A stretch of 64,000 bases of DNA from Indibacter alkaliphilus LW1 (GCF_000295935.2 NZ_ALWO02000049.1:38610-102609); one strand, 5' to 3'; positions 46,221-58,942 are shown, numbered from the stretch's first letter. Numbers and translations are program-made. Notes: generated by a model not told the origin, from the sequence alone.

Positions 46221-47666
46221 TCATTTCCCAACCACTTTGATCAGTTTTCCCTGCTCAAGTTGATCATCCAGGTCCATTCCATTTAAGATCGCAAGTTCTT
46301 CAAACCTGTTTTGTGGTATGGAAAAATGCTGCAAGGCTTCCTGAAGCGTCATATCTCTTGGCGTGGTTTTGATCCTGACAACTTCCGGTTTTCTGTTAAG
46401 TTTATCTGCATCTTTCAGTTCCCTGAAGTCTCTCATGCTGCGTTGGAACTCGGGGAGATAATTGGGGAACTTGGATATTTCTGCGATTCCCATGGTATTG
46501 TAAATATTCCCATCGAATTGGATCATGGTAGAAATGACGCGCACTGTACCCTGTTCCTGTTTTTGGTCCGCAACAGTAATCATTGCGGGTAAGCCGTTAA
46601 TTCTTTCTTCTTTAGATTCAACCTTTTCAAGCTTGTATTGCTCCAGAATTTTGTTTGTTGCTTCCTGAAGAGAATTGCCTGATGCCAGAGAGAGCATCAT
46701 CAAGGCATCACCGCTTTTGGGAGCCATTTGAACTTGTTGTGGTGTATTCTGGAAGCTCCAGTCTTTAGGAACCTGGAATGAAAATTTCAAAACAGGGTGA
46801 TAAAAAACATCATTTTCCAAAAACCCTTGATTTGGATCTTCTCCTAGAACAATACCATCTATTTTTTGCAGATAGCTGTTTCGGCTTACTTCCGCATTGG
46901 TCATTTTTAATTTTTCCTGCCATTCACCCGCCATTCTGGCTACAGTTACATTTCTTTCTGAGGGAGAAGGGTGGGTAGAAAGAAAATCAGGAATATCTCC
47001 TCCTCCTGATTTGGCTTGTTGCCTTTCCAATGTCCGGAAAAAACCGGCCATTTCTGTTGCATCATAGCCTATTCTGGAAGAATATTCTACTCCGAGCTTG
47101 TCAGACTGCCTTTCAGCATCTCTTCCGAAGCTCAACAATGCCAATTGCATGCCCTGAGAAAGCGGCTCCACAAATTGCCCCAATTCCGGCACAAGGATAA
47201 CCCCTGCGATCATTCCCAACTGTCCAAGTATTTGATTGCGCTGTTGGATTACAGAGTGTCTAGCAGTGATGTGACCGATTTCGTGACCCAATACTCCGGC
47301 AAATTCGGCCTCATTGTTGAAATGCGCCATAATACCTCTGGTGAAGTAAACATATCCTCCAGGAACTGCAAAGGCATTGATCACTGGGGAGTCGACAATC
47401 TTAAATTCATAGTCTAAGTGGGGCCTATGTGAAATGGCAGCCATTTCCAGGCCTTTTTCTGTGATGAACTTTTGGAGTTGAGGATCTTCATAAAGTCCGA
47501 AAAAAGCCACAATCTGTGGATCTGATTCCCTGCCCATGGCAATTTCCTGGGCCTCTGACATGAATACAAGTTGTCTTTTTCCAGTGACAGGGTTACGGGC
47601 GCAACCACTGAACAGCAAAGTACTTATTACAAAACCAGTAAGCAGGAACGTAAGGAGTTTTTTCAT
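46221..47666 (-). CDS. M48-family metalloprotease lipoprotein (BepA/LoiP-like) with C-terminal LysM-like segment
   Basis: This 481-residue protein has a lipobox LFSGC (Cys22), then ARNPVTGKRQLVFMSEAQE, typical of M48 lipoproteins. The zinc site is HEIGH (His128, Glu129, His132) with a likely third ligand Glu185 in RDAERQSDKLG. Unlike E. coli BepA, which has TPRs, its C-terminal half is a domain of unknown type (~290-420) followed by a LysM-like end (LQEALQHFSIPQNRFEELAILNGM). It probably acts in the periplasm in outer-membrane protein quality control. Monocistronic. Confidence 0.9.
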   Translation of the reverse strand: MKKLLTFLLTGFVISTLLFSGCARNPVTGKRQLVFMSEAQEIAMGRESDPQIVAFFGLYEDPQLQKFITEKGLEMAAISHRPHLDYEFKIVDSPVINAFAVPGGYVYFTRGIMAHFNNEAEFAGVLGHEIGHITARHSVIQQRNQILGQLGMIAGVILVPELGQFVEPLSQGMQLALLSFGRDAERQSDKLGVEYSSRIGYDATEMAGFFRTLERQQAKSGGGDIPDFLSTHPSPSERNVTVARMAGEWQEKLKMTNAEVSRNSYLQKIDGIVLGEDPNQGFLENDVFYHPVLKFSFQVPKDWSFQNTPQQVQMAPKSGDALMMLSLASGNSLQEATNKILEQYKLEKVESKEERINGLPAMITVADQKQEQGTVRVISTMIQFDGNIYNTMGIAEISKFPNYLPEFQRSMRDFRELKDADKLNRKPEVVRIKTTPRDMTLQEALQHFSIPQNRFEELAILNGMDLDDQLEQGKLIKVVGK

Positions 47667-47761
47667 TAGCTTAAGTATTTATCAGAATTATTGGGTGATG
47701 CATTGGGTGTAACTGATTTCAGATTTTTGATAGCAATAATGTGTCCAAATATAATGCTTGT

Positions 47762-48388
47762 CTAATACCTGTCATGCAGTCCTATACCACCTTTGATCTT
47801 CTGTTTGTACTTTTCTATTCGTGAGATTCTTGTTTTTACCTGCTTAGCTTGTGTGAAATGGATGATATATCCTCTTTGCCTTCCCTGAGTTAAAGAGAAA
47901 AATGCTTTTTCAAAGGAAGGATCCTCTTTGAAAGCATTAAGCAATTCTTCAGGAAGGGGTTCCGGATTTTTGACAGTTTCTACTTTCTTACCGCTATTTT
48001 CTATAGCTATGGCTTCCAAAATATAAGCTTTCAAAATATCCTTTAAGTTTTCGATTTTAGTCTTGTCAGAAAACCTGATCAGCCTAGCTTCTTGAATATT
48101 CCCTTGTTGCTCTAATATTTGGTGATCGTCTTTGAGTAATGCTCCCTTAAAAAAACCTATGTTAGCGGAATCCTTCAAGGCATTCACAGTAACAATATTT
48201 TTACCGTTCATTGTGTAAACCGGAACACCCCATTTGATTTCTTCTGCAAGTCCTGTCTCCAAAACGATCTGTCTGAGCATTTCCAGTTCCTTGACCCAGG
48301 GGAGTACTTTGCACTGAGGGGTTCCTCCGTATTTGCAACGCATACAGCCATCAACAAGGTATTTGTCAACTTTAGGGTTCAATTTCAT
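47762..48388 (-). CDS. DUF1801 / YdeI-like (OmpD-associated family) cytoplasmic protein
   Basis: This is 208 residues from the Met at 48388 (MKLNPKVDKYL), which matches the family start better than the upstream Met at 48427. The N-terminal part has the DUF1801-like ligand fold (EEIKWGVPVYTMNGKNIVTV... ANIGFFKGALL) preceded by four cysteines in GCMRCKYGGTPQC. The C-terminal ~50 residues are of the YdeI/bacteriocin-protection type (EDPSFEKAFFSLTQGRQRGYIIH... RISRIEKY). No enzymatic role is established. It lies just after the fusion protein at 48424-49758. Confidence 0.8.
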   Translation of the reverse strand: MKLNPKVDKYLVDGCMRCKYGGTPQCKVLPWVKELEMLRQIVLETGLAEEIKWGVPVYTMNGKNIVTVNALKDSANIGFFKGALLKDDHQILEQQGNIQEARLIRFSDKTKIENLKDILKAYILEAIAIENSGKKVETVKNPEPLPEELLNAFKEDPSFEKAFFSLTQGRQRGYIIHFTQAKQVKTRISRIEKYKQKIKGGIGLHDRY

Positions 48389-48423
48389 AAGTTTTTGATT
48401 TTGCGGGTTATGTAAGGGTTTTA

Positions 48424-49758
48424 TCAATATGCTTTCAACTTGTTTTTGGAAAATCCGAAATTTACACCAGCTAGCGCAATGATGTTGTTGAAATCTGTAA
48501 AGTTTTTACCAAAAGTCGAAGTCAAAAAAAGGGAATCTGAAATCCTATAACTTCCGATCAAGGCCAGGCGGTTGTCAGCGTATAGGCTTTCTGTAAAATT
48601 CAATCGTTGGATGTATTCCAGGGAAATACAAAAATTTGATATGTCATAGTTTGCCCTTGCGCCTATATCGAAAAGATCAATGTTGTCATTATACTCCTGG
48701 AAACGCTCATTTTTGATGTAACGGGTCAAGACTGTCATGTAAAAATCATCCCCACCAGGCCTGTAATTGAATGACAGCCAAGCTGCCCTCCTGTTTATTC
48801 CCAAATCACTAAAGGAATTGGTAAGGGAGCTTGCACCCATGGCTGCAGCTAGTTCTATGGTGAAAATCGGGAGTTCTATGTCTTCATTGATTATACTTAC
48901 ATACAAGTCTCGCAATACTTTGATGGCTTCTAAATTATCCATTGGGTCGATAAGGAGAGTTTCCAATTCAAGCCTGACGGAGTCGAGTTTCTCCACCCTG
49001 TTTTTTGAGTGGATTTGAAGCAATCGGGTCCTCAGACCTCCTGCCAGAAAAGTAGTGACGTCCGTATTGATTGTAGCTACTGAAACTGAAAGATTGTAAA
49101 GGATTGGGAATCTATTGCGGTACATTTTTTCGGCAGTCAGCTTGGGATGACTGAGCAACCAAAATGGGGCAAACTCAATGGCTCCACCGGAACCTTGGAA
49201 GAAACCTGCTATGCTCAAGCCGAAACCTTGTGGAGTTGTTGGCTTTTCAATGGTAGCTGGTGTTTTGTCCAAGAGTATAAAACCAGGCGAAGTTGGCGTG
49301 GCCAGTTCATTGAATTCAATACTCTCTGAACTACTTTGGGCATTGCTTATGCTCAAGGGACTTAATATAATCAGGAGAGAAACCAGAAGGCCAAATGCAT
49401 ATTTCGCTTTGAAGATTGCAAGTCCACCTTCGGGGACTTCCCCTTTATCAATTTTTGAAAAAAGCACTTTGTGGTCTTGGTCAAAAAAGGTGGTAGTGAG
49501 GACACACATATTGGTGAAGGCGTTGACATCAAGAATATTGGTATGAACTTCTAAAACTTTGCCTTTCAATTTATCCAAACTAGCTACATAAGTGGATTCT
49601 GATAGATTTCCCTTGGCTAAAACCTCACTTTCTACAAGGACTTTATTGCTTCCAACCTGCCCATTACCAATTTCTATGGTAAGGTAAATCTCATCTTTTT
49701 CGCCATTACAAGTAATCTGTCTTGGAATTGGCTTCAATTCATGTTCTTCAATTTCCAT
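48424..49758 (-). CDS. Unrecognised protein: N-terminal soluble domain, internal signal peptide, beta-strand-rich outer-membrane-like domain
   Basis: This is about 444 residues from the Met at 49758; an upstream Met at 49779 adds seven. Residues 1-115 are soluble and beta-rich with two cysteines. Residues ~118-141 read like a complete Sec signal peptide (FKAKYAFGLLVSLLIILSPL, then SISNAQ as cleavage site). The C-terminal ~300 residues have alternating hydrophobicity and end NFGFSKNKLKAY, like a small outer-membrane barrel (SYRISDSLFLTSTFGKNF). A signal peptide in the middle suggests either a single-span inner-membrane protein or a fusion of a cytoplasmic ORF to an exported one. No family recognised. 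Confidence 0.6.
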   Translation of the reverse strand: MEIEEHELKPIPRQITCNGEKDEIYLTIEIGNGQVGSNKVLVESEVLAKGNLSESTYVASLDKLKGKVLEVHTNILDVNAFTNMCVLTTTFFDQDHKVLFSKIDKGEVPEGGLAIFKAKYAFGLLVSLLIILSPLSISNAQSSSESIEFNELATPTSPGFILLDKTPATIEKPTTPQGFGLSIAGFFQGSGGAIEFAPFWLLSHPKLTAEKMYRNRFPILYNLSVSVATINTDVTTFLAGGLRTRLLQIHSKNRVEKLDSVRLELETLLIDPMDNLEAIKVLRDLYVSIINEDIELPIFTIELAAAMGASSLTNSFSDLGINRRAAWLSFNYRPGGDDFYMTVLTRYIKNERFQEYNDNIDLFDIGARANYDISNFCISLEYIQRLNFTESLYADNRLALIGSYRISDSLFLTSTFGKNFTDFNNIIALAGVNFGFSKNKLKAY

Positions 49759-50059
49759 GATTATTTTGTTTTGCGTCAAAGCATTTATAAATCATTCATT
49801 ATTGAAAAGGGTCTAAGTAATTTAATTAGTGTTTTTGGTATAATTGATTATTATTTAGTGAATTGTAAAAAATATTCACAACTTTTTTCTGATTTCCTTT
49901 TTTTGATCTCATTAAAAGCTTTAATTAAGTCCCTGAAAACTTTTGGTTTTCTTTTTAAAATTGAAAAAAAAGGCTTTACGGTATATAGTTTGCTTAAATT
50001 CTATTAGTTGTATTGCCATTAATTATTAATTTTATCTTTTAACATAAAACACAACGTAT

Positions 50060-50236
50060 ATGAAAAGTCTAATTGAAAAAATCAATGCTGAGTTTGAATC
50101 ATTCAAGTCTGATGCAGCATTACAGGCCGAAAAAGGAAACAAAGCTGCCGGAACTAGAGCGCGTAAAGCAACTTTAGAATTGACTAAGCTAATGAAGGAA
50201 TTCAGAAAAGAGTCTTTGGAAGCTTCCAAAAAATAA
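50060..50236 (+). CDS. Hc1-like small histone-type DNA-binding protein
   Basis: This 58-residue, Lys-rich, helical protein begins MKSLIEKINAEFESFKSD and carries the signature GNKAAGTRARKATLELTKL, typical of the Bacteroidota histone H1-like Hc1 family. It probably binds DNA non-specifically and may help condense or organise the nucleoid. It is monocistronic, after a 300-bp AT-rich region with no gene (49759-50059), and is followed 23 bp later by a strong terminator. Confidence 0.85.
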   Translation: MKSLIEKINAEFESFKSDAALQAEKGNKAAGTRARKATLELTKLMKEFRKESLEASKK

Positions 50237-50258
50237 GTGCCCTTTTTACAGCATAGAG

Positions 50259-50284
50259 CTCCCCATTTTTGGGGAGTTTTTTTT
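50259..50284 (+). terminator. Intrinsic terminator of the Hc1-like gene
   Basis: The arms CTCCCC (50259-50264) and GGGGAG (50271-50276) enclose ATTTTT, and a run of eight T residues follows (50277-50284). Confidence 0.85.
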
Positions 50285-50599
50285 AATTCTTGACAATTTC
50301 AAAGAAATAAGCATTACCATCAAGAGGTCTACTGTCAATCACCAACTCATTGGTTGAAATATCAAACATTATAAAACATTGGAGATCAGTATGATAAATT
50401 TAAATGAGATTGAAGTAAAATTAATCTGAATACCTATTGATTTTATTAACGGTGATTTAAGGTACTTAGATATTTGATTTTTTAAAAATGTCTTTTGGGT
50501 TTAGTTTAATAATCGATTTTTTAGGAGTTTGTATTTCTGTTTCCTATTTTCACATATTGAGACAATATAATCTCTACACAAACCTAAGCGCTATAACCT
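50285..50599. other. Intergenic region with a short minus-strand coding remnant
   Basis: Minus-strand 50283-50396 is open for 38 codons between stops and reads like the C-terminus of a protein (FIMFDISTNELVIDSRPLDG, then NAYFFEIVKN and a stop), without a credible start. It may be the tail of a lost gene. The rest (50400-50599) is AT-rich and should hold the promoter of the esterase gene. Confidence 0.35.
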
Positions 50600-52444
50600 A
50601 TGAAAAAGTTTTTTTTATCAAGCCTATTGATTTGTCTGGCTTATTACTCCGTATTTGCCCAAAAAGGAACCAAAGAACGTATTCAAATCCACAGTACAGC
50701 ACTTGAGGGGAATTTAATTGGAGACCCTGCCGAGCGTGATGTAACGGTATACTTACCACCTTCTTACAATTCCAATCCAGAAAGCCGGTATCCTGTCCTG
50801 TATATGCTTCACGGTTTTACAGACACCGACGCCCAATGGTTTGGATGGGAGGATCATTGGATCAACCTCCAAACTGTAATTGAGGAATCCCTAGCCGAGG
50901 GACTTTCCAAAGAAATGATTGTAGTGATGCCCAATGCATATAACCGGTTTAAGGGAAGTATGTATGCCAGTTCAGTGACCATAGGCGATTGGGAAACATT
51001 TGTCACCAAAGAATTGGTCAGTCACATAGATGACAATTATCGGACGATTGCCAAGAAAGAGAGTAGGGGACTTGCCGGACATTCCATGGGAGGATATGGT
51101 ACTTTGCGACTGGGAATGAAATACCCTGATGTATTTTCCTCCATTTATGCCATGAGTCCTTGTTGTATGGATGGCGGAGCCAGCACTGAAGAAGCGCTTA
51201 TGGCCAAGTTGGAAAACTTTACCGTTGAGGACCTGGATGGTGCCAATTTCTTTGAGATCGCTACTTTGGCCACTTCTGCGGCATTTGCACCCAATCCTCA
51301 AAACCCACCATTTTACCTGGATCTTCCTGCTAAAAATGGAGAAGCAAGACAGGAAGTGATCAACAAAATCATTGCTAACCGAACGCTTAATTTCGTTGAC
51401 CAATATGTCTTTCATCTTAAAAGACTAAAAGCAATTGCGATTGATGCAGGTCTACAGGACAGAGGGATCAGTGAAGCTACAAAAACACTTCATGGCATTT
51501 TGGAGGCTTATGAAATTCCCCATGTATACGAAAGCTATGAAGGGGATCACCTCAACCGTATCGCAGAAAGAATTCAGACCAAGGCACTTCCTTTTTTTAC
51601 CAAAAACCTGGTGTTCCAAAGTACACTTTCTGAAATCATAGAGGACGGTGGAACGGGTGACTTCACTGCTATCATGGTGACAGAAGCTTCATTGCCAACC
51701 CATACTGTTTTTAAGCCACAGGATATGGGTAAGTTTGGTCAAAAAAACAAGCTCCCTATCATTGCCTGGGGAAATGGTGCTTGTTTCGATTCGCCCTTCG
51801 AGCACGTCAACTTTCTCAATGAAGTGGCTTCTCATGGATTTTTGGTAGTGGCTATTGGGAATATGCCTAAGCAAACAGATGTTCGCTCTCAGTCACACAA
51901 GCTTTTGGATGCGATTGACTGGGCGATTGCTCAAAACAGTGACCCGAAAAGCCCTTATTATCAAAAGCTGGATACCGAAAAAATTGCAGTGAGCGGCATG
52001 TCCTGCGGAGGTCTCCAAACACTTGAAGTGGCAGACGATCCCAGAATTTCCACGGTAGGAGTGTTCAACAGTGGGGTATTGCCCAATCCAGGTGCAGGGA
52101 TGCCAGGCATGCCACAAGTGAGCAAAGAGCAGCTTGGAAATATCAAAGTACCCACACTGTATCTTTTGGGTGGGGAATCAGATATTGCCTATCGAAATGG
52201 AATGGACGATTTTGATCGCATCAACCATGTCCCTGTTTTTGTCGGTAATCTGGACGTAGGCCATGGAGGTACTTATGCCCAGCCCCACGGAGGAGACTAT
52301 GCCAGGGTGGCCACACATTGGTACAAGTGGCAGCTAAAAGGGGACGAGAAAGCAGGTAAGCTATTTACCGGGAAAACACCTGGACTTTCAAAATATGAAG
52401 GTTGGAAATGGGACAAAAAGAACATGGATTGCATTTCTAAATAG
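50600..52444 (+). CDS. Secreted tandem alpha/beta-hydrolase (esterase-D-like plus second hydrolase domain)
   Basis: This 614-residue protein has a signal peptide (1-20, ending VFA). The N-terminal domain (~25-330) is esterase-D-like: VTVYLPPSYN, LYMLHGFTD and the nucleophile elbow GHSMGG with Ser162, as in acetylxylan or feruloyl esterases. The C-terminal domain (~340-600) is a second alpha/beta hydrolase with its own elbow GMSCGG (Ser ~467), a preceding IIAWGNGACFD oxyanion-type loop, and DVGHGGTYAQPHGG with candidate His. Both elbows look complete. Such a double enzyme could remove two kinds of ester from one polysaccharide; that is inference. It lies 20 bp before the TPP riboswitch but is not part of the thiamine pathway. 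Confidence 0.85.
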   Translation: MKKFFLSSLLICLAYYSVFAQKGTKERIQIHSTALEGNLIGDPAERDVTVYLPPSYNSNPESRYPVLYMLHGFTDTDAQWFGWEDHWINLQTVIEESLAEGLSKEMIVVMPNAYNRFKGSMYASSVTIGDWETFVTKELVSHIDDNYRTIAKKESRGLAGHSMGGYGTLRLGMKYPDVFSSIYAMSPCCMDGGASTEEALMAKLENFTVEDLDGANFFEIATLATSAAFAPNPQNPPFYLDLPAKNGEARQEVINKIIANRTLNFVDQYVFHLKRLKAIAIDAGLQDRGISEATKTLHGILEAYEIPHVYESYEGDHLNRIAERIQTKALPFFTKNLVFQSTLSEIIEDGGTGDFTAIMVTEASLPTHTVFKPQDMGKFGQKNKLPIIAWGNGACFDSPFEHVNFLNEVASHGFLVVAIGNMPKQTDVRSQSHKLLDAIDWAIAQNSDPKSPYYQKLDTEKIAVSGMSCGGLQTLEVADDPRISTVGVFNSGVLPNPGAGMPGMPQVSKEQLGNIKVPTLYLLGGESDIAYRNGMDDFDRINHVPVFVGNLDVGHGGTYAQPHGGDYARVATHWYKWQLKGDEKAGKLFTGKTPGLSKYEGWKWDKKNMDCISK

Positions 52445-52464
52445 TTTTATATAGGTTTGGGGAA

Positions 52465-52540
52465 ACTTTAGGGGTGTCCTTTTCGGACTGAGATCATACC
52501 CTACGAACCTGATGCAGTTAGTACTGCCGAAGGGAAAAGT
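52465..52540 (+). promoter_or_regulatory. TPP riboswitch (THI box)
   Basis: All conserved blocks are present in order: GGGGTGTCC...GGACTGAGA, TACCC, GAACCTGAT, then AGTACTGCCGAAGGGA. The ends ACTTT (52465-52469) and AAAGT (52536-52540) can pair as P1. It lies upstream of the thiS-thiC operon and turns it off when thiamine pyrophosphate binds, as known for this RNA class. Confidence 0.95.
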
Positions 52541-52552
52541 GAAATAATGCAT

Positions 52553-52581
52553 GCCTTTCCAAGGCTGTGTTTTCGTTTTTT
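52553..52581 (+). terminator. Expression-platform terminator of the TPP riboswitch
   Basis: The arms GCCTT (52553-52557) and AAGGC (52561-52565) form a short hairpin followed by a T-rich run (52568-52581), 56 bp before the thiS start. Formation of this hairpin on TPP binding would stop transcription before thiS. Confidence 0.65.
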
Positions 52582-52637
52582 GATCCGTTTCTGCGGGCCA
52601 TTCCTGAAGTGATTTATTTACCAAAATTTACTCAAGG

Positions 52638-52841
52638 ATGGATATTACCGTAAACAATGAACCTCTTCAGATTTCGGGCTCCTGCTCAATTTCCCAGTTA
52701 TTTCAAAACCATATCCAGATCAATGCCGCCGGAATTGCCGTGGCAGTGAATCAAACTGTGGTTCCCAAGGAAAATTGGGACGAGACTTTCATCAGTTCCG
52801 GGGATCAAGTCATCCTGATCAAAGCAACTCAAGGAGGATAA
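52638..52841 (+). CDS. thiS: Sulfur-carrier protein ThiS
   Basis: This 67-residue ubiquitin-like protein ends in the required Gly-Gly (LIKATQGG), which ThiF adenylates and which is then converted to the thiocarboxylate that donates sulfur to the thiazole ring. The fold pattern (MDITVNNEPLQI, AVAVNQTVVPKENW) is typical. It is the first gene after the TPP riboswitch and 12 bp before thiC. Confidence 0.95.
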   Translation: MDITVNNEPLQISGSCSISQLFQNHIQINAAGIAVAVNQTVVPKENWDETFISSGDQVILIKATQGG

Positions 52842-55959
<3,118 letters not shown>

Positions 55960-55970
55960 ATAGAACAAGT

Positions 55971-56756
55971 ATGCAACAAGACATCAAGAAACTAAAAATA
56001 GGAGGGGTTGAATTCAGTTCAAGGCTCTTCACGGGTACAGGCAAATTCAGCTCCACAGAAATGATGGAACAATCTATTCTGGCATCAGGATCTGAGTTGG
56101 TGACGGTGGCATTAAAGCGTGTTGATGTGAGAAATCACGAGCAGGATGACCTGCTGGACAAGCTTCGGCATCCACACATCAAGCTGCTCCCCAACACCTC
56201 TGGAGTCAGAAATGCCAAGGAAGCCATATTTGCCGCACAATTGGCCCGGGAAGCTTTGGGTACCAACTTGATCAAATTGGAGATTCATCCAGACCCCAAG
56301 TACCTGATGCCGGATCCCATCGAGACGCTACAGGCTACAGAAGCTTTGGCAAAGCTGGGCTTCGTAGTGATGCCCTATATCCATGCCGATCCGGTCTTAT
56401 GCAAAAGACTGGAAGATGCAGGCACTGCAGCTGTCATGCCTTTGGGCTCTCCAATAGGGAGCAACAAAGGCCTAAAAACCATGGATTTTCTGGAGATCAT
56501 CATAGAGCAAAGCAATGTTCCTGTCATCGTAGATGCAGGAATCGGCGCACCTTCCGATGCTGCCAAGGCCATGGAAATGGGAGCCGATGCTGTTTTGGTC
56601 AATACAGCCATTGCTGTTTCTCCAGATCCGATTGCCATGGGAGAAGCTTTTAAATTGGCGGTAATTGCTGGTAGGATGGCCCATGAAGCCAAGTTAGCCC
56701 CCCAGTATTCTAGCGCACATGCCAGTAGTCCCCTAACCTCTTTTTTGTATGACTGA
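55971..56756 (+). CDS. thiG: Thiazole synthase ThiG
   Basis: This 261-residue enzyme forms the thiazole phosphate ring from DXP, dehydroglycine and ThiS-thiocarboxylate. Family features: [12 protein letters not shown] at the start, [16 protein letters not shown] with the Schiff-base Lys region, [42 protein letters not shown] and [15 protein letters not shown]. The length is normal. It overlaps thiH by 8 bp, so the two are translationally coupled. Confidence 0.96.
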   Translation: MQQDIKKLKIGGVEFSSRLFTGTGKFSSTEMMEQSILASGSELVTVALKRVDVRNHEQDDLLDKLRHPHIKLLPNTSGVRNAKEAIFAAQLAREALGTNLIKLEIHPDPKYLMPDPIETLQATEALAKLGFVVMPYIHADPVLCKRLEDAGTAAVMPLGSPIGSNKGLKTMDFLEIIIEQSNVPVIVDAGIGAPSDAAKAMEMGADAVLVNTAIAVSPDPIAMGEAFKLAVIAGRMAHEAKLAPQYSSAHASSPLTSFLYD

Positions 56757-57861
56757 ATTCAAAGCGCTATTTGATACTTACTCTTGGGAAGAGGTGAAGC
56801 AGAGCATATATGCCAAAACAGCTGCTGATGTGGAGCGGGCTTTGTCTGCGGGCAAGAGGAGCTTGGAGGATTTCAAGGCACTAATCTCTCCTGCGGCTGA
56901 ACCCTATCTGGAGCGAATGGCACAGATGAGCCATGCGATCAGTCAAAAGCGATTTGGTAAAGTCATCCAACTGTATGTCCCCTTGTACTTGTCCAACGAG
57001 TGCAATAATATCTGTACTTACTGTGGATTTAGCTTTGACAACAAAGTCAGGAGAAAAACTTTGTCCGAAAAGGAAATCCTAAGGGAGGTGGCCGCGATCA
57101 AAGAGATGGGCTATGACCATGTGCTTTTGGTGACGGGGGAGGCCAACCATACCGTGCATGTGGATTACTTCAAAAAGGCTTTGGATTTGGTCATGCCGCA
57201 TTTTTCCAATGTGTCCATGGAGGTGCAACCATTGGATCAGGATGAATATGAAGCTTTGATTCCCAGGGGGCTGCATGCTGTCTTGGTCTATCAGGAAACC
57301 TACCATCGGGAAGATTATAAAATTCATCATCCCAAGGGGAAAAAATCAAATTTTAACTACAGATTGGGCACACCGGATAGGTTGGGGAGAGCAGGGATCC
57401 ATAAAATGGGTCTTGGGGTCTTGATTGGCTTGGAGGACTGGAGGACGGATTCTTTTTTCACCGCCTTGCATTTGTCTTATTTGGAAAAGCAATATTGGAA
57501 AAGCAAGTACAGCATTTCCTTTCCAAGGTTGAGGCCATTCTCCGGTGGATTGGAACCAAAAGTCAACATGAGTGACCGTGAATTGGTACAATTGATCTGC
57601 GCTTACCGGATTTTCAATGAAGAAGTGGAGCTTTCGCTCTCTACCAGGGAATCTGAGGTATTCAGGAACAATGTCCTCAAACTTGGGATCACTTCCATGA
57701 GCGCAGGCTCTAAGACCAACCCAGGTGGTTATGCTGTGGAACCTCAGGCTTTGGAGCAATTTGAAATTGATGATGAGCGCAGTCCGGCCCAAATTGCCCA
57801 AATGATCAAAGCCCAAGGCTATGAACCCGTATGGAAAGATTGGGATGTCGCCCTCAGTTAA
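56749..57861 (+). CDS. thiH: Tyrosine lyase ThiH (2-iminoacetate synthase)
   Basis: This 370-residue radical SAM enzyme has the cluster motif CNNICTYC (CX3CX2C, residues ~85-92). It splits tyrosine to give dehydroglycine for ThiG. Other typical segments: [32 protein letters not shown], and [16 protein letters not shown] near the C-terminus. The presence of ThiH rather than the oxidase ThiO suggests an oxygen-independent route to the thiazole. It overlaps thiG and is followed 13 bp later by thiF. Confidence 0.95.
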   Translation: MTEFKALFDTYSWEEVKQSIYAKTAADVERALSAGKRSLEDFKALISPAAEPYLERMAQMSHAISQKRFGKVIQLYVPLYLSNECNNICTYCGFSFDNKVRRKTLSEKEILREVAAIKEMGYDHVLLVTGEANHTVHVDYFKKALDLVMPHFSNVSMEVQPLDQDEYEALIPRGLHAVLVYQETYHREDYKIHHPKGKKSNFNYRLGTPDRLGRAGIHKMGLGVLIGLEDWRTDSFFTALHLSYLEKQYWKSKYSISFPRLRPFSGGLEPKVNMSDRELVQLICAYRIFNEEVELSLSTRESEVFRNNVLKLGITSMSAGSKTNPGGYAVEPQALEQFEIDDERSPAQIAQMIKAQGYEPVWKDWDVALS

Positions 57862-57874
57862 TAATTGAAAATCT

Positions 57875-58942
57875 ATGGAAAATCAGGAAGAGAGCAAAAG
57901 ATACATCCGCCAGACTATGCTGCCTGAATTTGGCCCCGCAGGTCAGAAGAAGCTGAATCAGGCCAAAGTCTTGGTCGTAGGAGCGGGAGGCTTGGGCTGT
58001 CCCATTTTACAATATTTGGCAGCTGCCGGGGTAGGGCATTTGGGAATTATCGACGATGATCAGGTATCCCTGAGCAATCTTCACAGGCAGATTCTTTACC
58101 ATGCCGGAGATATCGGGAAAAATAAGGCCAGTACAGCTGCGGAAAGGATTGATGTCATCAATCCTTATGTGAAGACAGTTCCCCACTGTGTCAGGCTAGG
58201 GGAGTCGAATGCCAAAGCGCTGTTTGAAGGTTATGATCTGGTCATTGATGGTTCTGATAATTTCAGCACTAGGTACCTGGTCAATGATACCTGTGTGGCA
58301 TTAGGAATTCCCTTGATTTTTGGATCTATTCTGAAGTTTGAGGGGCAGGTCTCCGTGTTCAATTATCAGGATGGCCCAGAATACAGGGATTTATTCCCCG
58401 AACCACCGCCAGCCGATGAAGTGCCCAACTGCTCCGAAATAGGGGTGATCGGAATCTTGCCGGGTCTGATTGGCATGTATATGGCCAATGAAGCCATCAA
58501 AGTAATTTGTGGCATAGGGCAGACCTTGTCCGGCAAGTTGCTGGTCTTGGATACTTTGAGCAATTCAAATTTGGTATTTGATATCCCGAAAAAGAAAAAG
58601 AAGGGGACTCCTATAATCCATCAAGCACCCTTGGAATATCAGGAAATCAACCACAGTACTTACCTGGCCATGCTAGAAGCAGATTCTGAGGGCATAGCAA
58701 TAGTGGATGTCAGAGAGGAAGCAGAATTTCAGCGCTACAATATGGGAGGAATCAATATTCCACTCCAAGAATTGGCGGATAGATTGGACGAGATACCTAA
58801 AGACAAGCCTTTGCTCGTATGTTGCCAAAGTGGTATCAGAAGTCAATCAGCGGCAAGCTTCCTGAGCAGACATTTTTTACAAGACGTGTATAGCCTGATT
58901 GGCGGACTGAGTCAGGTACCGGAGGAGTTTTTGGAGGGTTGA
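57875..58942 (+). CDS. thiF: ThiF/MoeB-type adenylyltransferase with C-terminal rhodanese domain
   Basis: This 355-residue protein has an E1-like domain (~1-245; VVGAGGLGCPILQYLAAAGVG, DDDQVSLSNLHRQILY, IDGSDNFSTRYLVND) that adenylates the ThiS C-terminus. A rhodanese domain follows (~265-355) with active-site Cys in VCCQSGIRSQSA. The zinc cysteines of E. coli ThiF/MoeB are mostly missing: YRDLFPE stands where YRCLFPE is common, and only one Cys remains nearby (VPNCSEIGVIG). It is last in the thiamine operon. A shared role in molybdopterin synthesis cannot be excluded, but context favours ThiS activation. Confidence 0.92.
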   Translation: MENQEESKRYIRQTMLPEFGPAGQKKLNQAKVLVVGAGGLGCPILQYLAAAGVGHLGIIDDDQVSLSNLHRQILYHAGDIGKNKASTAAERIDVINPYVKTVPHCVRLGESNAKALFEGYDLVIDGSDNFSTRYLVNDTCVALGIPLIFGSILKFEGQVSVFNYQDGPEYRDLFPEPPPADEVPNCSEIGVIGILPGLIGMYMANEAIKVICGIGQTLSGKLLVLDTLSNSNLVFDIPKKKKKGTPIIHQAPLEYQEINHSTYLAMLEADSEGIAIVDVREEAEFQRYNMGGINIPLQELADRLDEIPKDKPLLVCCQSGIRSQSAASFLSRHFLQDVYSLIGGLSQVPEEFLEG

